Below, piece after piece: positions 33,801-46,971 of a DNA stretch of 64,000 nucleotides. The notes below the pieces were generated by a model, which worked only from the letters and a program-made list of their open reading frames with translations, did no database searches and was not told the DNA's origin. Made by a program: the position numbers and the translations under genes. Source of the stretch: Papaver somniferum (taxonomy: Eukaryota; Streptophyta; Magnoliopsida; Ranunculales; Papaveraceae). The stretch covers positions 161,142,770-161,206,769 of the forward strand of contig NC_039366.1 in the NCBI RefSeq assembly GCF_003573695.1, given 5' to 3'. Each line of letters begins with the position of its first letter. Position 1 is the stretch's first letter.

Positions 33801-35133
33801 CTTCCACTAACAATAGTGATAGTAATGCTAGAGTTAACACCTCAAAATCGTTCGTCTCTTCGAAAACTGCAAAAAACGAACGAAACTTTATTAATTTCGA
33901 AACTGATTTTTCATAAAATCACGAACACAATTTTCATAACATGAACATTCACACAACTGACCTATGAAGTTCATAACAATAAAATATTTCATCATAAAGA
34001 TATTGTCTATCTTCGAAGGATCCTCAAAACCCACGTTTCTGATTTTTCGAAAAAAAAACAGCAATTAATGCAACATTGCTTGCATAAATCTCAAGGATTT
34101 TATCTAACGAAAAAAAACTCATGCAAATAAAATATATCATCATGTTTTCCACAATATATGTCACGGCTGCATATATATATATAAAAAAAACTATTTTTCC
34201 TTCGTATCGTCATTATTTGTCTTTAAAACGAAGGTTTATTTCAAAAATATTGTGAAAGCTCACATCTCATACATTTGATAAAGTTTTGTATTTACATGAA
34301 ATCTCATAAGAAAAATTTTATCACTGGACACAAGTTCATCATACATATTTTCCTTCGTGTCATCGTTATTTGTCTTTAAAACGAAGAATTATTCCGATTT
34401 CATGAAAATTCACTTCTTTTATGAAAAAACCTTGGTATACATGAAAGCTCATACACTAAGTTTTATCACTGGACCTAGGTTCATATTTTAAAAAAAAATC
34501 TCTCCTAAATCAGGGTTTATAGTTAGTTTGCAAAACTAACGATGGAACGAACATACGTTTACAAAAACTAGGGTTTTTCATAAAACTCACATCAATTATA
34601 TACACATGTATATGATTTTAACATGATCACTTCATGAAATTCATGTAAAAAACAACAAACATCAAAAAAAAAATCGCTCATCTGGTCGGCGCCGGCCGGA
34701 AACTGGCCGGACGGTGGCGGTCGGTGGCGATCGGCTCCGGCGGAAAACTCTCCTTCTCTGGCGTGAAGGTGATGAAGGTGCTGGTCGTGTGTGAGGAAAA
34801 AACAAAAAAAAAGGATTAATCCCTTTTATATCAATTTTATTTCCAAAACCTAATTTTCTAAGGATTTCCTTATTGGGCCCGACCCGCGAATCCTAACCGA
34901 CCACGGACTCGTCGTCCAAACCAGCGGTTCAACACCAATTTATGCTCATCAAACAACGCTCCAATCGTGACATTGAAGCCTTCATCAAGTCGTGGCTTGC
35001 TCATGCTCTCTAAATCCGGTAACATCTCAACTTACGACTAAGTTCAATTACTGGTATTATTATTTATGGCTGGAAAATCGCCATTTAATGCTGACTGAGG
35101 AACACAGCTTTCCTCAATAAGCAAGGGACTTAA
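33801..35133. other. Element A 3' non-coding region up to the polypurine tract
   Basis: AT-rich sequence with repeated GATTTCATGAAAATTC/TATCACTGGAC phrases and a GC-rich patch at 34680-34760. It ends AAGCAAGGGACTTAA right before the 3' LTR, the likely polypurine primer. No sense-strand gene seen. Confidence 0.6.
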
Positions 35134-38100
35134 TGTAGATGGTGGATTTTCGACAAAGGCTAAATTCGCAAACTCATAATTATACGAAGCTCTGATTCAG
35201 CAATCAGACGCGAGTATCGAGACACGGGTCTCTCATCGAATTCTCAACGGAGAGTACCTTCTCACTGAGTACATGTGGATGTGTAGTCTCACGACTGGAC
35301 AACGGCATATCTCATGAATACTGAATACTTTCAGTGATCATTTCTATATAGCATCACGTGATGGACGGCTCCTAGACAGCTTGATCTGCTAGTATAGAGT
35401 GATAACGTCTTCAGGAACAAACAACGAGTTTACCCTGACTATATAAAGGATATGACTTACCGACAAGCTCATATCGGGATAATTAATGCTCCTAGACAGC
35501 TTGCTCTGCTAGTATAGATCCACAAAGTTAATTATTCCTAATTACAATTGCTCTTATTCCATGGTCTAATCCACGACTGGTCCCATGGAATGGCAATAAC
35601 AATTGTTCTGATTCTATGATCGAATCCACGACTTGATCTCATAGAATAGCAATAACTATATTATCTCATTACTCCGATTTCATGATCGAATCCACAACTG
35701 GTCTCATAAATGGTAATAGATAAATCTTAATTACTCCGATTCTATGGTCGAATATACGATCACATGGAATGGTAATGCTCACTTTATTATTATGAATTCG
35801 TAGTCGAATCCTCAGCTGATCATATGAATTAATAATAAACATCTTATTACTCAGTTTTGTGAATTATTCTCCACTGGATTCCACAATTAGTAATAAATAA
35901 TCAATAACCGGGCGTCTGAGCTACCTCTAAGTAAGCCCCGATTCAAATGGTGAAGGTGTATCCAACGACGATACACTAACAGTCACCGCACGAACGAGTA
36001 TTTCAAAAATACAACGAAACGATGAACCTATGCAAAATAGAGAGGAAAATAATAAATAATTAAAAATATTGACCAGGGTGCTGGGACCACGGACACACGA
36101 CCAACCAACCGTGTCGTGGTCAATCCCATGCCAGTTTTATATTTTTAATGCATTTTTATTATTTTTCATGATTTGATGAAAATTCTCTCATTTTATCAAA
36201 TCTCCTTCGTCTCGAGGAAACTCCTCGGTTTCATGGTACTTCCATAAATCCATAAAAAATAATATAAAATTAAGGAAATGAGTGTAGGGCGTGACCAATG
36301 GCCAACCGGCCATGCCTTGGTCCCAACCGGCCCCACACCCACGGTTCCTTATTATTTTATTATTATTATTATTATTTCTCTAATTTCATGAAAAAACTCC
36401 TTGATTTCATGCTATTTTGCACAAGTCATCAAATAATAATAAAATAAAATAAATTATAAAAACTTGTGGGAATGGGCCTTGGCCGGCCGGCCATGCCCTA
36501 GCCGGTCCCGCACGCCCCTTTGTTTTATTATTTTATTATTAGTTTTCCTTGAATTCATTAAATTCCTTGATTTCATGGTATTTCTCTCAAATTAGGAAAA
36601 ATTCCCTCAAATCATCAAAATACCTAAAAATATTAAAAAATTAGCAAAACTCGTGGGACCGGGCCCTAGCCGGCCGGCCATGCCTTCCACGGACCCACAC
36701 GCCCTTGTTTTTTATTATTTTAATATTTTTTGCTTCCTTGAACTCATGAAAACTCCTTCAATTCATGGAAACTCCCTAAATTCATCAAATTTATCAAAAT
36801 TCATGAAATTTTCATAAAATCATTAAAATCATTATAAAATGAGGGAAACTCGTGGGAACGGGCCCTAGCCGGCCGGCCATGCCTTCCACGGTCCCACAAG
36901 CCCTTGTTTTATTATTTTAATATCTTTTGCTTCCTTGAACTCATGAAAACTCCTTCAATTCATGGAAACTCCTAAAATTCATCAAATTTCTCAAAATTCA
37001 TGAATTTTTCATAAAATCATCAAAATATTATAAAATTAAGGAAAAGGCACCACGGGACCGTGGTCACGACCGGCCGACCATGCCTTGACCACGGCGGTCC
37101 CACGCCTCCTCATTCCTTATTTGATAATTATTTTTCATCATCTCATAGTGTTTTCCTCAGTTTCGTCGAAACCCTAATTTTGGCATATTTTCTCGAATGG
37201 ATGCTCAATTGCACGCCAGAAAATATCAAAATTCTCAGGACTGAGAGGCGGACGCCTTGGGGACACGAGCACGCTATCTTGACCGATTAAGATTGGCTCT
37301 TTGGCTCATGGAAGCCGGTCCCATCAATTTTCACAATTTTGACCTAATTTGCACAATTGCTCGTATTAGGTCCAAAACTCTTCCAAACACTTTGGATTTT
37401 CATGAAGTGATCTTCAGACACGTGACAATCCAGGGCCGGTTTCATGACTCCATGGTCGTTCCCTCGCCTCGTCATAATTAATTAGGTTTTCTCACCTAAG
37501 GCTTAGACGAGCATTTTTGAATAAATGATTAAGCCAACATTTAATCATTCTTCCACCAACAAATCGTCAACTATTCAGGAGTTCTTTGTATTTGCTCACA
37601 TGAGCATATGGACAGTACATGGTTGATCCACGGTCCCATGTAGTCGCTCCCTCCTTAGTCCCATGGTTAAAATTCTGACGAACCATGAATTGATCATCAA
37701 TTGATCAAATTAGGGTTTCTGAATCCAAGGATCATCATTCCAGATTCCAACCTTAATAATTTTACGAAGACCTCATGGTCATTAATTTTATTAATTATGC
37801 TCGGTTCAACGACCAGTATTCTAATTAATATCTTTGGTACGCTGCCAATAGTCCATCAGATGAGCAACACATGCTCAGACGATCAAATATTCAACAATTC
37901 ATCACGTGATCAACATTTGCTCAGATGAGGAATATTTTCTCAAACCAAGGAATAATGGTTCAACAATCGATATTCAACGATCCATCGAATGAGCAATACT
38001 TGTTCGCTTCATCGTAAGAACTATACCTCTGTCTCATGACATGTTCAATTCATGAGTTTCAGAACATCATGTTCAACTCAGCAACTACATGGACTCATCG

Positions 38101-38824
38101 TCCCATCAAACCACAAAGTCATCAATTGACTAACAAACCACGAGACGTCAATCGTGTCACTTGGGGGGATATCACTTAGGGTTTTGGTCTGGCGGTCTAC
38201 GGCACGTGTGTTCAAACACACGATGGAATGTGAGCAAGTCGTGCAATTAGTTGAAGGAATTCACGAGGTAGTGGGTGGAAAATCGACCAAGTCTCCACAC
38301 GATGAGCAACTGGTTTCAAACACGATCTCCACTTCCCCACTCCTTGATTCCATCAACTGTCACACTTCATGGAATCATGGTGTCTAAAATTCCAGCAATA
38401 TAAATAAGTCTCTGAATCATGATTTTTCATCATCAGTATCATCAATCTCACGTCAAACTGACAACACGAGATCATCAACTCATCAATTGAGCAACTACTC
38501 TCAATTGAGCAATTTCAATCACTCAGAGCTTATCATATTCAGAATTCACACACCCACAATCTTTGATTACCATTGATTCCACACATTTATCAGCTTCCCT
38601 CCTACAGATCAACCCATCCTCTCTTGTGACCGAATTTACTCTGGAACGGTCATTGTCTTGATTTAGGCCAGAGTACTACAGATTGATCTCTCGAATCTAA
38701 AGCACCCCTTTTGCAGCGGTGCATCTGTGTGATGTTTAAAATTTCGCTCGGTTCGAGGAATCTCCTCCGTACGGTCGTCTCCTCAATTTCTTAAAAACCA
38801 GCAAATCGTTTTTCCCCATCTAAA
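35134..38824 (+). repeat. Element A 3' LTR (3691 bp)
   Basis: Nearly identical to 22838-26518, with the same two internal arrays. It ends CCATCTAAA followed by the GATGG target duplication. Confidence 0.95.
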
Positions 38825-40496
38825 GATGGGAAATGAGAAATAGTCGAATGTGGCGCGTCAAACGTATACTTTATCTCACGTGTATATAAAAAGAGTTCAA
38901 GAGAATCAAGACTACGCTTGTTCAAATACATTTATTAATTTGTTTTCAAAAGGGATTGATCAACTATCAGAAAAGATAGTTGGTGGGAGACATGATGCTA
39001 TTCATGTTTTGTTATTATGAATCAAGTGGTTTGATTTTGCAAAGTTTATACTAAAATGAGAAAAAGAAAAGGAAAAAAAAAAAAGAATTAACCAAACAAG
39101 TCGTTCTAATCAATCTCAACATAAAAGGTTGAAAAATTGGGACATGGTCGTATTTAAAAATATATAAACCCATAAATAAACATACATAGTGTAGTTGACC
39201 ATAGCTTAAAAAGAAAATGAAAAAAAATGAAGACACTAGTTCTCAGTTTTTTCGCTTCTCAACCAAGTAATTAATTGAATAAATATTGGAATCTGTTTTG
39301 TCATAGAATCTCAATATAATTATGTCAATTGATCATCTTACCTTGTCCTTCAAGGAGGATGAATGGATAATAGACCACAATTTTGGATTGGAGTTCAAGT
39401 TTTCAAAGATCAAACAGAACGGGGGAAGAGAAAGAAAGTCAAATATAAATGAAAAGAACAAAAAAATACATTAATATTATGCGAAATCTTTGGAGGAGGT
39501 GCCGAAGTCACGCCTATATATACAATATAATTCATAATCTGATTGAGACATAAGTCATCACGTTTTATTCATGGTTGTTAAGGGGCTACCATTTTATTTT
39601 ACTCGGTACGAAATCTATATAAAACAAATAAGAAAGTACTCTGTCTCATATGGGTGTTGGTACTCTTCCCAATAATCCGGTACCCCTATTTGTAATGTTA
39701 GTTTTGTTAACGAGGTTCTAAGTATGACGTTAATTAAAAAGCTCTTGTAATAGGAAAACACTCTAATTATTGTACTCTCTACATCCTATTAGATGAAGAC
39801 ATAAATGTTTTCACACACCTTAAGAAAAAGGAACCTAGACTAATTTTTCAAATGTTTAAAACGTGTAAATTTGTCTTTAGTTTTCCCGTTCATTGTTTTT
39901 TGTTTTCGTTTTTATTTAGTTTTGAAGCATGGATTTTATTTTATTTTTCATTGTTTTTAGTTATTGTTTTTGTTTAATTTTGAAGCATGAATTTTATTAC
40001 TAAATAGTGGTTACCAGGGTATGTTTTACCTGATAAATTATCCATTAAAATTTGATTAATACAAGATGGGGTTGTGTGTGTATTAATAGTTTATATTATT
40101 ATGATCTCAATAGAGGGATGAATCGGCAGAAAAAAAATTAGGTAGGATATGGAACTTTAATAGAGGGTTAAAACTAAACCTAAACCTTCGACTAAATTGA
40201 GGAGGAAAAATAATACTGTATAAGCATTATATTAAGTACATATACACATCGGGAGTTGAATTAGTATATCCTAGTAGATTATCAAAGAAACTTGTCAATT
40301 GTTGTTTTATTTCGGTAGGTATAGCTATGGATTTTGTCTAGTAGCTTTGTAGCCTCTAAATGTTTGTATTGCAACCATTATTGATTAGGATTAGAAAGCC
40401 AAATAAATGATTCAATTAAACAACTCATACATATATAAAGTCAGTAAAACAAGAAAGAACACGACTAAGTAATTCAGACATAATGTAATTCAACCT
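38825..40496. other. Gene-free intergenic stretch
   Basis: AT-rich, no convincing ORF (39051-39236 minus is low-complexity). TTTTGTTAACGAGG at about 39703-39716 matches the core of the block shared by Copia LTRs and could be a tiny remnant or chance. Nothing else recognised. Confidence 0.5.
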
Positions 40497-42895
40497 TGAA
40501 AAAGCGGGAGTCTAACAACACCACCCAATATTTCGCTTAGCAATCTGTATAGACTAACTCCGAAATATTTTGCTAGAGAATCAACTAGACAGTCAGACTC
40601 AATCTAGATTAAAGTATCTCAAGGAGTTAATATCTCTCTCTCTTTATTTGATTTTTACTCAAGCTAAAATCAATAGCGAGTCTTTATCAAATGCAAGGAA
40701 TAACTTGGACGGTACCAAAGACCAATTTCCAAGGATCAATCAATATCAATCAACAACCAAAGGTTGGATTTCCAATTGATGATCACGAACGCACAACCTG
40801 CGTTATTTCAATTGTATAAAATATAATGCGGAAAAGAAATAACACAGACACCAGAAGTTTTGTTAACGAGGAAACCGCGAATGCAGAAAACCCCGGGACC
40901 AAGTCCAGATTGAATACACACAGTATTAAGACGCTACAGACACTAGCCAACTCCAAGCTAACTTCGGACTGGACTATAGATGAACCCAAACAGTCTCCAC
41001 CGATCCAAGGTACAGTTGTACACCTACGCCTCTGATCCCAGCAGGATACTGCGCACTTGATTCCCTTAGTTGATCTTACCCACAACCAAGAGTTGCTGCA
41101 ACCCAAAATCGCAGACTTGATAATAAACAAATCTGTCTCACACAGAAAAGTCTATCAAAGGATAAATTTGTCTCCCACAGATAAACCCTAGGTTTTGTTC
41201 CGTCTTAAGATATGAAATCAAGGTGAACAGGAACCAATTGATAATTCGTCTTATATTCCCGAAGAACAACCTAGATTAATCAATCACCACTCTACAATCC
41301 TTCCTGACTACACAGGCGATTTGTCGAGGAATCACAAACAGTGAGATGAAGATGTTTGTGACTTTTTTATCTTGCCTATCGGAGAACTCTCACGATCTCA
41401 AGCCAATCAAAGATTGTACTCGTACGATATAAGATGCAAGATCAGATCACACGACTACGATAAAAGTAGTATCGGTCTGGCTTCACAATCCCAATGAAGT
41501 CTTTAAGTCGTTAACCTGGTTTTAGAGAATAAAACCAAAGGTTAAAGGAGAATCGACTCTAGCGAGCGCACTAGTATCACACAGACGTGTGGGGATTAGT
41601 TTTGCACAATGCTAGATGTCTCCTTTATATAGTCTTCAAATCAGGATTTTGCCTTAGTTACAAAGCAATCCATATTCACCGTTAGATGAAAACCTGGTTT
41701 AGATTCAAGCTAATATTTCTCAATCGCTAGATCGAAAACTTAGCTTGTCACACACACTTGGGTAGACGTTTACTGGGTTTGTGAAAATCATGCCCAAACG
41801 TGTACGTGTATGTTGGTTCAACATAGTAACCCAAAAGGTTAACCATATGAGCATTTCATATTAACCTTGTTCTTCTTCACCATAACTAGTTCAATTGACT
41901 CAAATGAACTAGTTAAAGAGTTGTTCAATTGCTATGAGATATTATGTAACTACACAAGACACAATTGAAACAAAGATGATTCGATTCGATTGAATCGGCT
42001 CATGAACTTTATAGTCACGGTTTGCATAAATCATTCCTTAGTAATTTAAGTTTCATGTTCAGAGCACATCTTTAGATCATAACCTCTTAAGCTCACAAAC
42101 AAGTTCGCGTACTTAAGACAACCGGTGGAGTTTTCCAAACTCAACCGAAAATCTCGTCAAAGAGACTTTCGCCAGTTCGCGGACTAGGTTCGCGGACTTA
42201 CACGCAAACGAGTTTCTGGAAAATCCCAGCAGAAATTCTCGGTACAAGAACTTCCGTCAGTTCGCGGACTGGGTTCGCGGACTTGGCAAAGCCAATTCCT
42301 CCGGTTTGTCTCAATCAACAAAGTTCGAAAACTTCGGATTAAGGAATACATGGTTATGTAATCTAAACTCTCATTCCAATCATTGAGACATTCTCAGAGG
42401 ACGTTATATAGCCGATATTCACAGACCGTTTCGCGTCAGAGCAATTCTCAAAGTAATTGAAACTTTTCATGACTTTCGTCACTAGGTGAAGATAAACTTG
42501 ATCAAAGCGAAACGCTTTATCAACACATGATTTCGATATATAGATAGGCGAGATATACTCGGCTCGATATATCAAATGTGTATGATCCAGTCTATATAGC
42601 ATACGACTTTTGTCTCATAAGAAGTAGGAGATAGAAGATATAGACTTATAAGTGATAGATAAGTTCAAGCCTCCACATACCTTTTTGTTGATGAAGTTCC
42701 ACGGTTCCTTGAGTAGATCTTCGTCGTTGTATGATGAACCGCCATGAAGTCCTTGAGCTCAACTATACTTTTCTATCCTAGTCCGAGACTTAGCTATGTA
42801 GGCTAGAAATCAAGACTCATAGTTTTGATCACTAACATTGACAAACATGCTTGAGATAGCAACACATGCGAGGTCGACCGATCTATGCTCTAACA
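40497..42895 (-). repeat. 3' LTR of the gag-only Copia element (2399 bp)
   Basis: Matches 46972-49386 with small indels, including the shared GTTAACGAGGAAACCGC block at about 40862 and the tract GACTAAGTTCGCGGACTTAC-like near 42180. Confidence 0.95.
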
Positions 42896-42908
42896 ATCTC
42901 CCCCTTTG
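42896..42908 (-). other. Polypurine tract of the gag-only Copia element
   Basis: On the minus strand AAAGGGGGAGAT directly precedes the 3' LTR start. Further G-rich purine runs lie at about 43203, 43243 and 43303 (plus strand CCCCCTT-type). Confidence 0.8.
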
Positions 42909-43679
42909 TCAATTTTAGTGACAAAACTATTAATACATATGGAATACAAAAAAGATAAACTTTAGTGGCTTCTATTCCATAGTCTAATCTTCAACGTTCC
43001 CTGAAATCTTCGTCCTTCCAAGTACTCCAATGATCCCAAAGGCTGTAAGTTTAGCATCACCGTTGTTGAAGATCCGTAGCTATAACAATGAGAGAAATCG
43101 AGATTCTCGATCATTATTATACAGTGTCATATTATTATTATGTAACATCAAAGTCCAATTGTATCACGACTTTAACAATAATACTATGATGATATATATC
43201 ACTTCCCCTTAGTCAATACTCCATCTCGATCATGGAAACCAATCCCCCTTACACAATGATCCAAAAACCATATGTATTTGTAGTGTGAACTGCAATATTT
43301 CTCCCCCTTTTTTGTCAATAAAATTGGCAAAGGTACAAGAACGGGATCATAATGAAATTTCCACAAGAGACATTTCATAGACTAAAATAAAAATACATAC
43401 CAACTTAATTTAGATGCAATCATAAAGCCGAAGCTAAATACAGTCATCAAGGAATTTTAAGATACAAGATAACCCCTATAAAATTCCACAGCCGCACACC
43501 CCGCAATATATTTCCATTAAGCACAAGTTCAAAAGAACTCTCCCCATTTGATGTCATTCCCGAAAGAACAACAAGAGCGACCTTAATTTCGAAAGAAAAG
43601 AAGGATTTTTAAATTGGACACCAAAAACCATAACAATGATTTTCTATATCCAAGACTCAACCAAATTAATCACAAGAAA

Positions 43680-44110
43680 ACACATGATTAATTTAATTGG
43701 AATACGCAACTAAATCAAACCACAAAAGTGATCAATTTAATTGAAGGTGCTCAACATAAGAAAACTCACGGAGCTACGACTAAGATAATCATACGGAGAC
43801 GACTAACTTAATCGTTCACATACTCAACTTAAGGAAAAACCTTACAGGATATACGACTACATCAACCAATAGAACATGATTAGTATAGCCGTTCATATAC
43901 TCAACACAAGAACTTGTGGAATATATGAAAAACTCAACTAGATTAATTACAAGAGAACCTATAATTAATCTAATTGGAATACAAACAACCAAACTAATCG
44001 CAAAAGTAATCAATTTAATTGTCAAAGGATTTGCTCGACAAAAGAAGACTTTCGGAGCAAATAACTAAATAACCAACCAAGATGATTAATTTAGTTCATA
44101 ATGCTCAACA
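43680..44110. repeat. Imperfect duplicated segment in Copia 3' non-coding region
   Basis: A segment of about 60 bp, GATTAATTTAATTGGAATAC...TGATCAATTTAATTG, occurs at about 43687 and again, diverged, at about 43963. The flanking text (CTCAACATAAGAAAACTCACGG / CTCGACAAAAGAAGACTTTCGG) is also repeated, giving a unit of about 275 bp. Confidence 0.65.
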
Positions 44111-44681
44111 TATAATATCTTATGGAACAACCAACAAAGCCAATAATAATAATCGACTTAGTTGTATCGTGCTCAACTTAAGACACACAATGGAGCCTTC
44201 ACGGTAAAACATAACAAAATGGATCAATGAAGATCAATACCGTGGATAACATACAAGGAGGATCTATTATATTTTCCATCATAATGACATAATAGACTTT
44301 ATCCTGGTCAAAAAAAAGATTTTATCCTATTTTCGATCAAATACATGACTGCATAGGCATAACTTTTGTAATTGTCAAAAGTCCATTCGTCCTTTCATTA
44401 ATACGAATACCAATTGATGAACGACTTTACTTTTGACACCATATGGGACCTTCAAGTTCACGGACGCAAACAATACATATCCCATAATCAAATTGCAATA
44501 TCACAAAATCATAACGATCAATATTGCAATAACATCATCCTCCAAATATTTTTAGAATTTAAAAACCAATAAACCTAAAAAATAACATAAGAAGATGAAA
44601 ACACGAATAGCTATGTGTAGTCACAATCATCGCTATTGAAAGCACCAGTTATTCTTCCAACTAATCCAAAAAGAAGATATA

Positions 44682-45047
44682 CTAGGCAACAATTCCTTTG
44701 AGAAATTCTTTATCATTCCCGAACTCCTTGTTATCGACAACCATCGGGACATAAGGTTCACGGAGATAAGTGTCAATACCCACGAACTGTCTTGGCTGAA
44801 GAGGTCGAATTAGGGTCCTCTGAATTTCCAAAGATTTAGATACGAACGTCTTTATTTCATAAATCTCCCTTCTTATTTACTTTAACTCATCAAGAACATC
44901 GGAAAACTTCTGAAAGTTAGAAGGAACAACCCTGGGTTTTCTTGTTTTCTTTCTTTTTCTTTTCAGGGAATTAGAGACATGAGATTTTTCTTTTTCCTTG
45001 ATTAAATACTTAACAATCATGTTGACATCCTTTCCATCTGACGACAT
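44682..45047 (-). pseudogene. Accessory ORF of the gag-only Copia element (121 codons, one internal TAA)
   Basis: In the place where pol should begin, the minus strand reads MSSDGKDVNMIVKYLIKEKE and then a strongly basic LKRKRKKTRKPR stretch that looks like a nuclear localisation signal, followed by a helical segment. TAA at 44877-44879 (codon 57) interrupts it. The frame stays open and protein-like afterwards (IYEIKTFVSKSLEIQRTLIR, IDTYLREPYVPMVVD) to TAG at 44682-44684. I do not recognise a family. It may be an element-specific protein or a remnant of a longer ORF. The start was chosen as the first ATG of the open frame. Confidence 0.5.
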
Positions 45048-45486
45048 AGTGCTTTGAGAACAGTTATAAACAACTGGATTTGTGTGATTGAATCACTTAA
45101 CTCAACAAGCAGTCTTATATAGGATGTCAAGAGGAAAAAGTGATGTAGGGTTCGAAACCTATTGACAGGTTTGTATACGCCCAACTCTAAAACCCTATAA
45201 AGAGTAGAATTGTCGATAATAACCCTTTCTTTTATTTGATAGACAAAAAATAACAAAACTAAGAAAAGAAGGAAAAACTCTTCTAAAGCCTGGATCAGCA
45301 CTCAATCTAGTCTCTTTTCGAACAGGCACATGAGACAAGATTTTCCCAACAACACAATCAAGTTGTGTTGCGATGAACAACGATTTGTCCATCTTTTTCC
45401 TCATGGGAGGAATCCTCTGATCTTTGTCTACCAAAACGATTTGACCATATTTTATTTTTCAAATGGTCTTATTCTATCCTTGGAAA

Positions 45487-46905
45487 TCAACTTCTTAGAC
45501 GAAGATAAGATCCTACATACCTCGGCGGTCTTCTGAGCAAGTTCAGCTTCCTTGCTAATCGATCTGCTCTTCGTTGAAGTTTGCTGGCGTGACTTATTTG
45601 GTGCTTGTATTTGTAACACCTTGATAGTTCGTGTCCCTTCATCGAACAAAGTGAGCACGTCAAACTTGGATAGTATTCAGGCATCTGAGATGTGCAAGCA
45701 GACAGACATACAATTGATCCTGAAACATCACTGACAGGGTTTCCAGTTATCGGATTCAAAGAATCTTCCAGCTTGATTGGGTTTCCCTCTTCTCCGAACC
45801 CATTGAGGTTGATATATGTATTGCTACAAGTATCAAAATCGATGTTTTCACAAAGAAGCCCTATACTTGATTTCCTATCTTCATCGAAATCATAGGTTTC
45901 AGACATTTCATCAATTGTTACAGCTAGACCTTTGTTCCCAGTGTACTTTCTACGATTTGGGCATTCGTTAGCAAAATGGCCAAAACCCTTACACTTAAAG
46001 CACTGAGGCATGTTCTCGTCATCAGCCTCGTCAGCATCCCTGTTTTTAGGAGGTACGCGACCGTGAGGTTTGTCTGATGACTTAGGTTTGTCTCTTGAAA
46101 ACCGTTTACTTCTCTTCAACAGAAGATCCCTAAACTGTCTTGTGATCAAGGAGACTGATTTGTCAAGATCTTTATCCGAAAAATCATCCTCAGAGACATG
46201 AACACTCTTACCTTTGACCAGTAATTTAGTGTTCTTCTGTGCTTTGAAGGCAACATCCTTACCGACTTTGGATGTATGCTCATGGTCAAAGATCTTAAAC
46301 TTTCCAACCAAGGTGTTTCAGGAAAGATTATCGAGGTTATTCCCCTCAATGATGGCATGCTTCTTAGACTCGTATCTAGATGGCAGCGATCTGAGAATTT
46401 TCATCACAATGTCCTTTTCAGGAATAATCTTACCCAATGCAAAAGATGCATTAACAATTTCAGACGCTTTGTGATTAAACTCATCAAATGTTTCTTCATC
46501 TGCCATACGAAGGTTCTCCCAATCGGAATTAAGGTTTTGAAGCCTAGCATCCTTTTCACTGGAGTTGCCTTCAAATACGGTTTCTAAGATATCCCAAGCA
46601 TCTTTAGATCTAGTGCAGTTTGTCACATGATGCTGAAGATTTGGGGTAATGGCATGTATGATAGCATTCAAACCGTCAGAATTTTGCTTTGCAACAGTTA
46701 TCTCAACAGCGGTGTATTCACCAATAGGTTTGCGAACGTTTACATCACCGACTGCCACAACGGGAGCATCATAGCCGTTAACCACATATACCCATGATTG
46801 AAAATCACGCGATTGAAGAAAAGCTCGCATAGCAATTTTGCACCATAAGTAATTGGAGCCATCGAAGACTGGTGGTACATTAATAGAGATAGCACCTTTG
46901 TCCAT
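45487..46905 (-). pseudogene. Gag of Sirevirus-like Copia element, one in-frame stop
   Basis: Structural polyprotein that coats the element RNA. The N-terminal half (from ATG 46905) has VPPVFDGSNYLWCKIAMRAF and the TRSKDAWDILETVFEGNSS and EETFDEFNHKASEI segments of Copia-type gag (DUF4219/UBN2). TGA at 46318-46320 interrupts within NNLDNLS-(stop)-NTLVGKF, and the frame then continues unchanged to 45487. A first CCHC knuckle, CFKCKGFGHFANEC, lies near codon 302 and a second, CSLCSMKGHELSRC, near codon 417; both keep all four ligands. Total 472 codons. There is only one stop, so it was functional until recently. Confidence 0.85.
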
Positions 46906-46957
46906 AGAGTCAGATCGCTACAAACACGGACTTGTTAGGTCTTAAACGTGTTTGTCT

Positions 46958-46969
46958 GCTCTGATACCA
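46958..46969 (-). other. tRNA-iMet primer binding site of the Copia element
   Basis: TGGTATCAGAGC on the minus strand, two bases from the 5' LTR. This is the standard complement of initiator-Met tRNA used by plant Copia elements. Confidence 0.95.
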
Positions 46970-46971
46970 AT

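Larger units (their letters stand above)
22838..38824 (+). mobile_element. Element A: full-length Tat-lineage Ty3/Gypsy retrotransposon, 15,987 bp, TSD GATGG
   Basis: Both LTRs begin TGTAGATGGTGGATTTTC. The 5' LTR ends CCATCTACA (26518) and the 3' LTR ends CCATCTAAA (38824, last CA mutated). GATGG flanks both sides (22833-22837 and 38825-38829). Internal order is primer site, gag remnant, protease, RT, RNase H, second RNase H, integrase, then about 3.6 kb with antisense genes before the 3' LTR. The extra archaeal-type RNase H and lack of a chromodomain point to the Tat lineage. Over the first 160 bp or so the LTRs differ at only about four positions, so insertion was fairly recent, yet the coding frame is broken and the gag core is missing. 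Confidence 0.95.

Noticed and set aside
46958..46969. Possible tRNA-Met gene
   Set aside because: Only the 12-base primer complement is present, with no cloverleaf.
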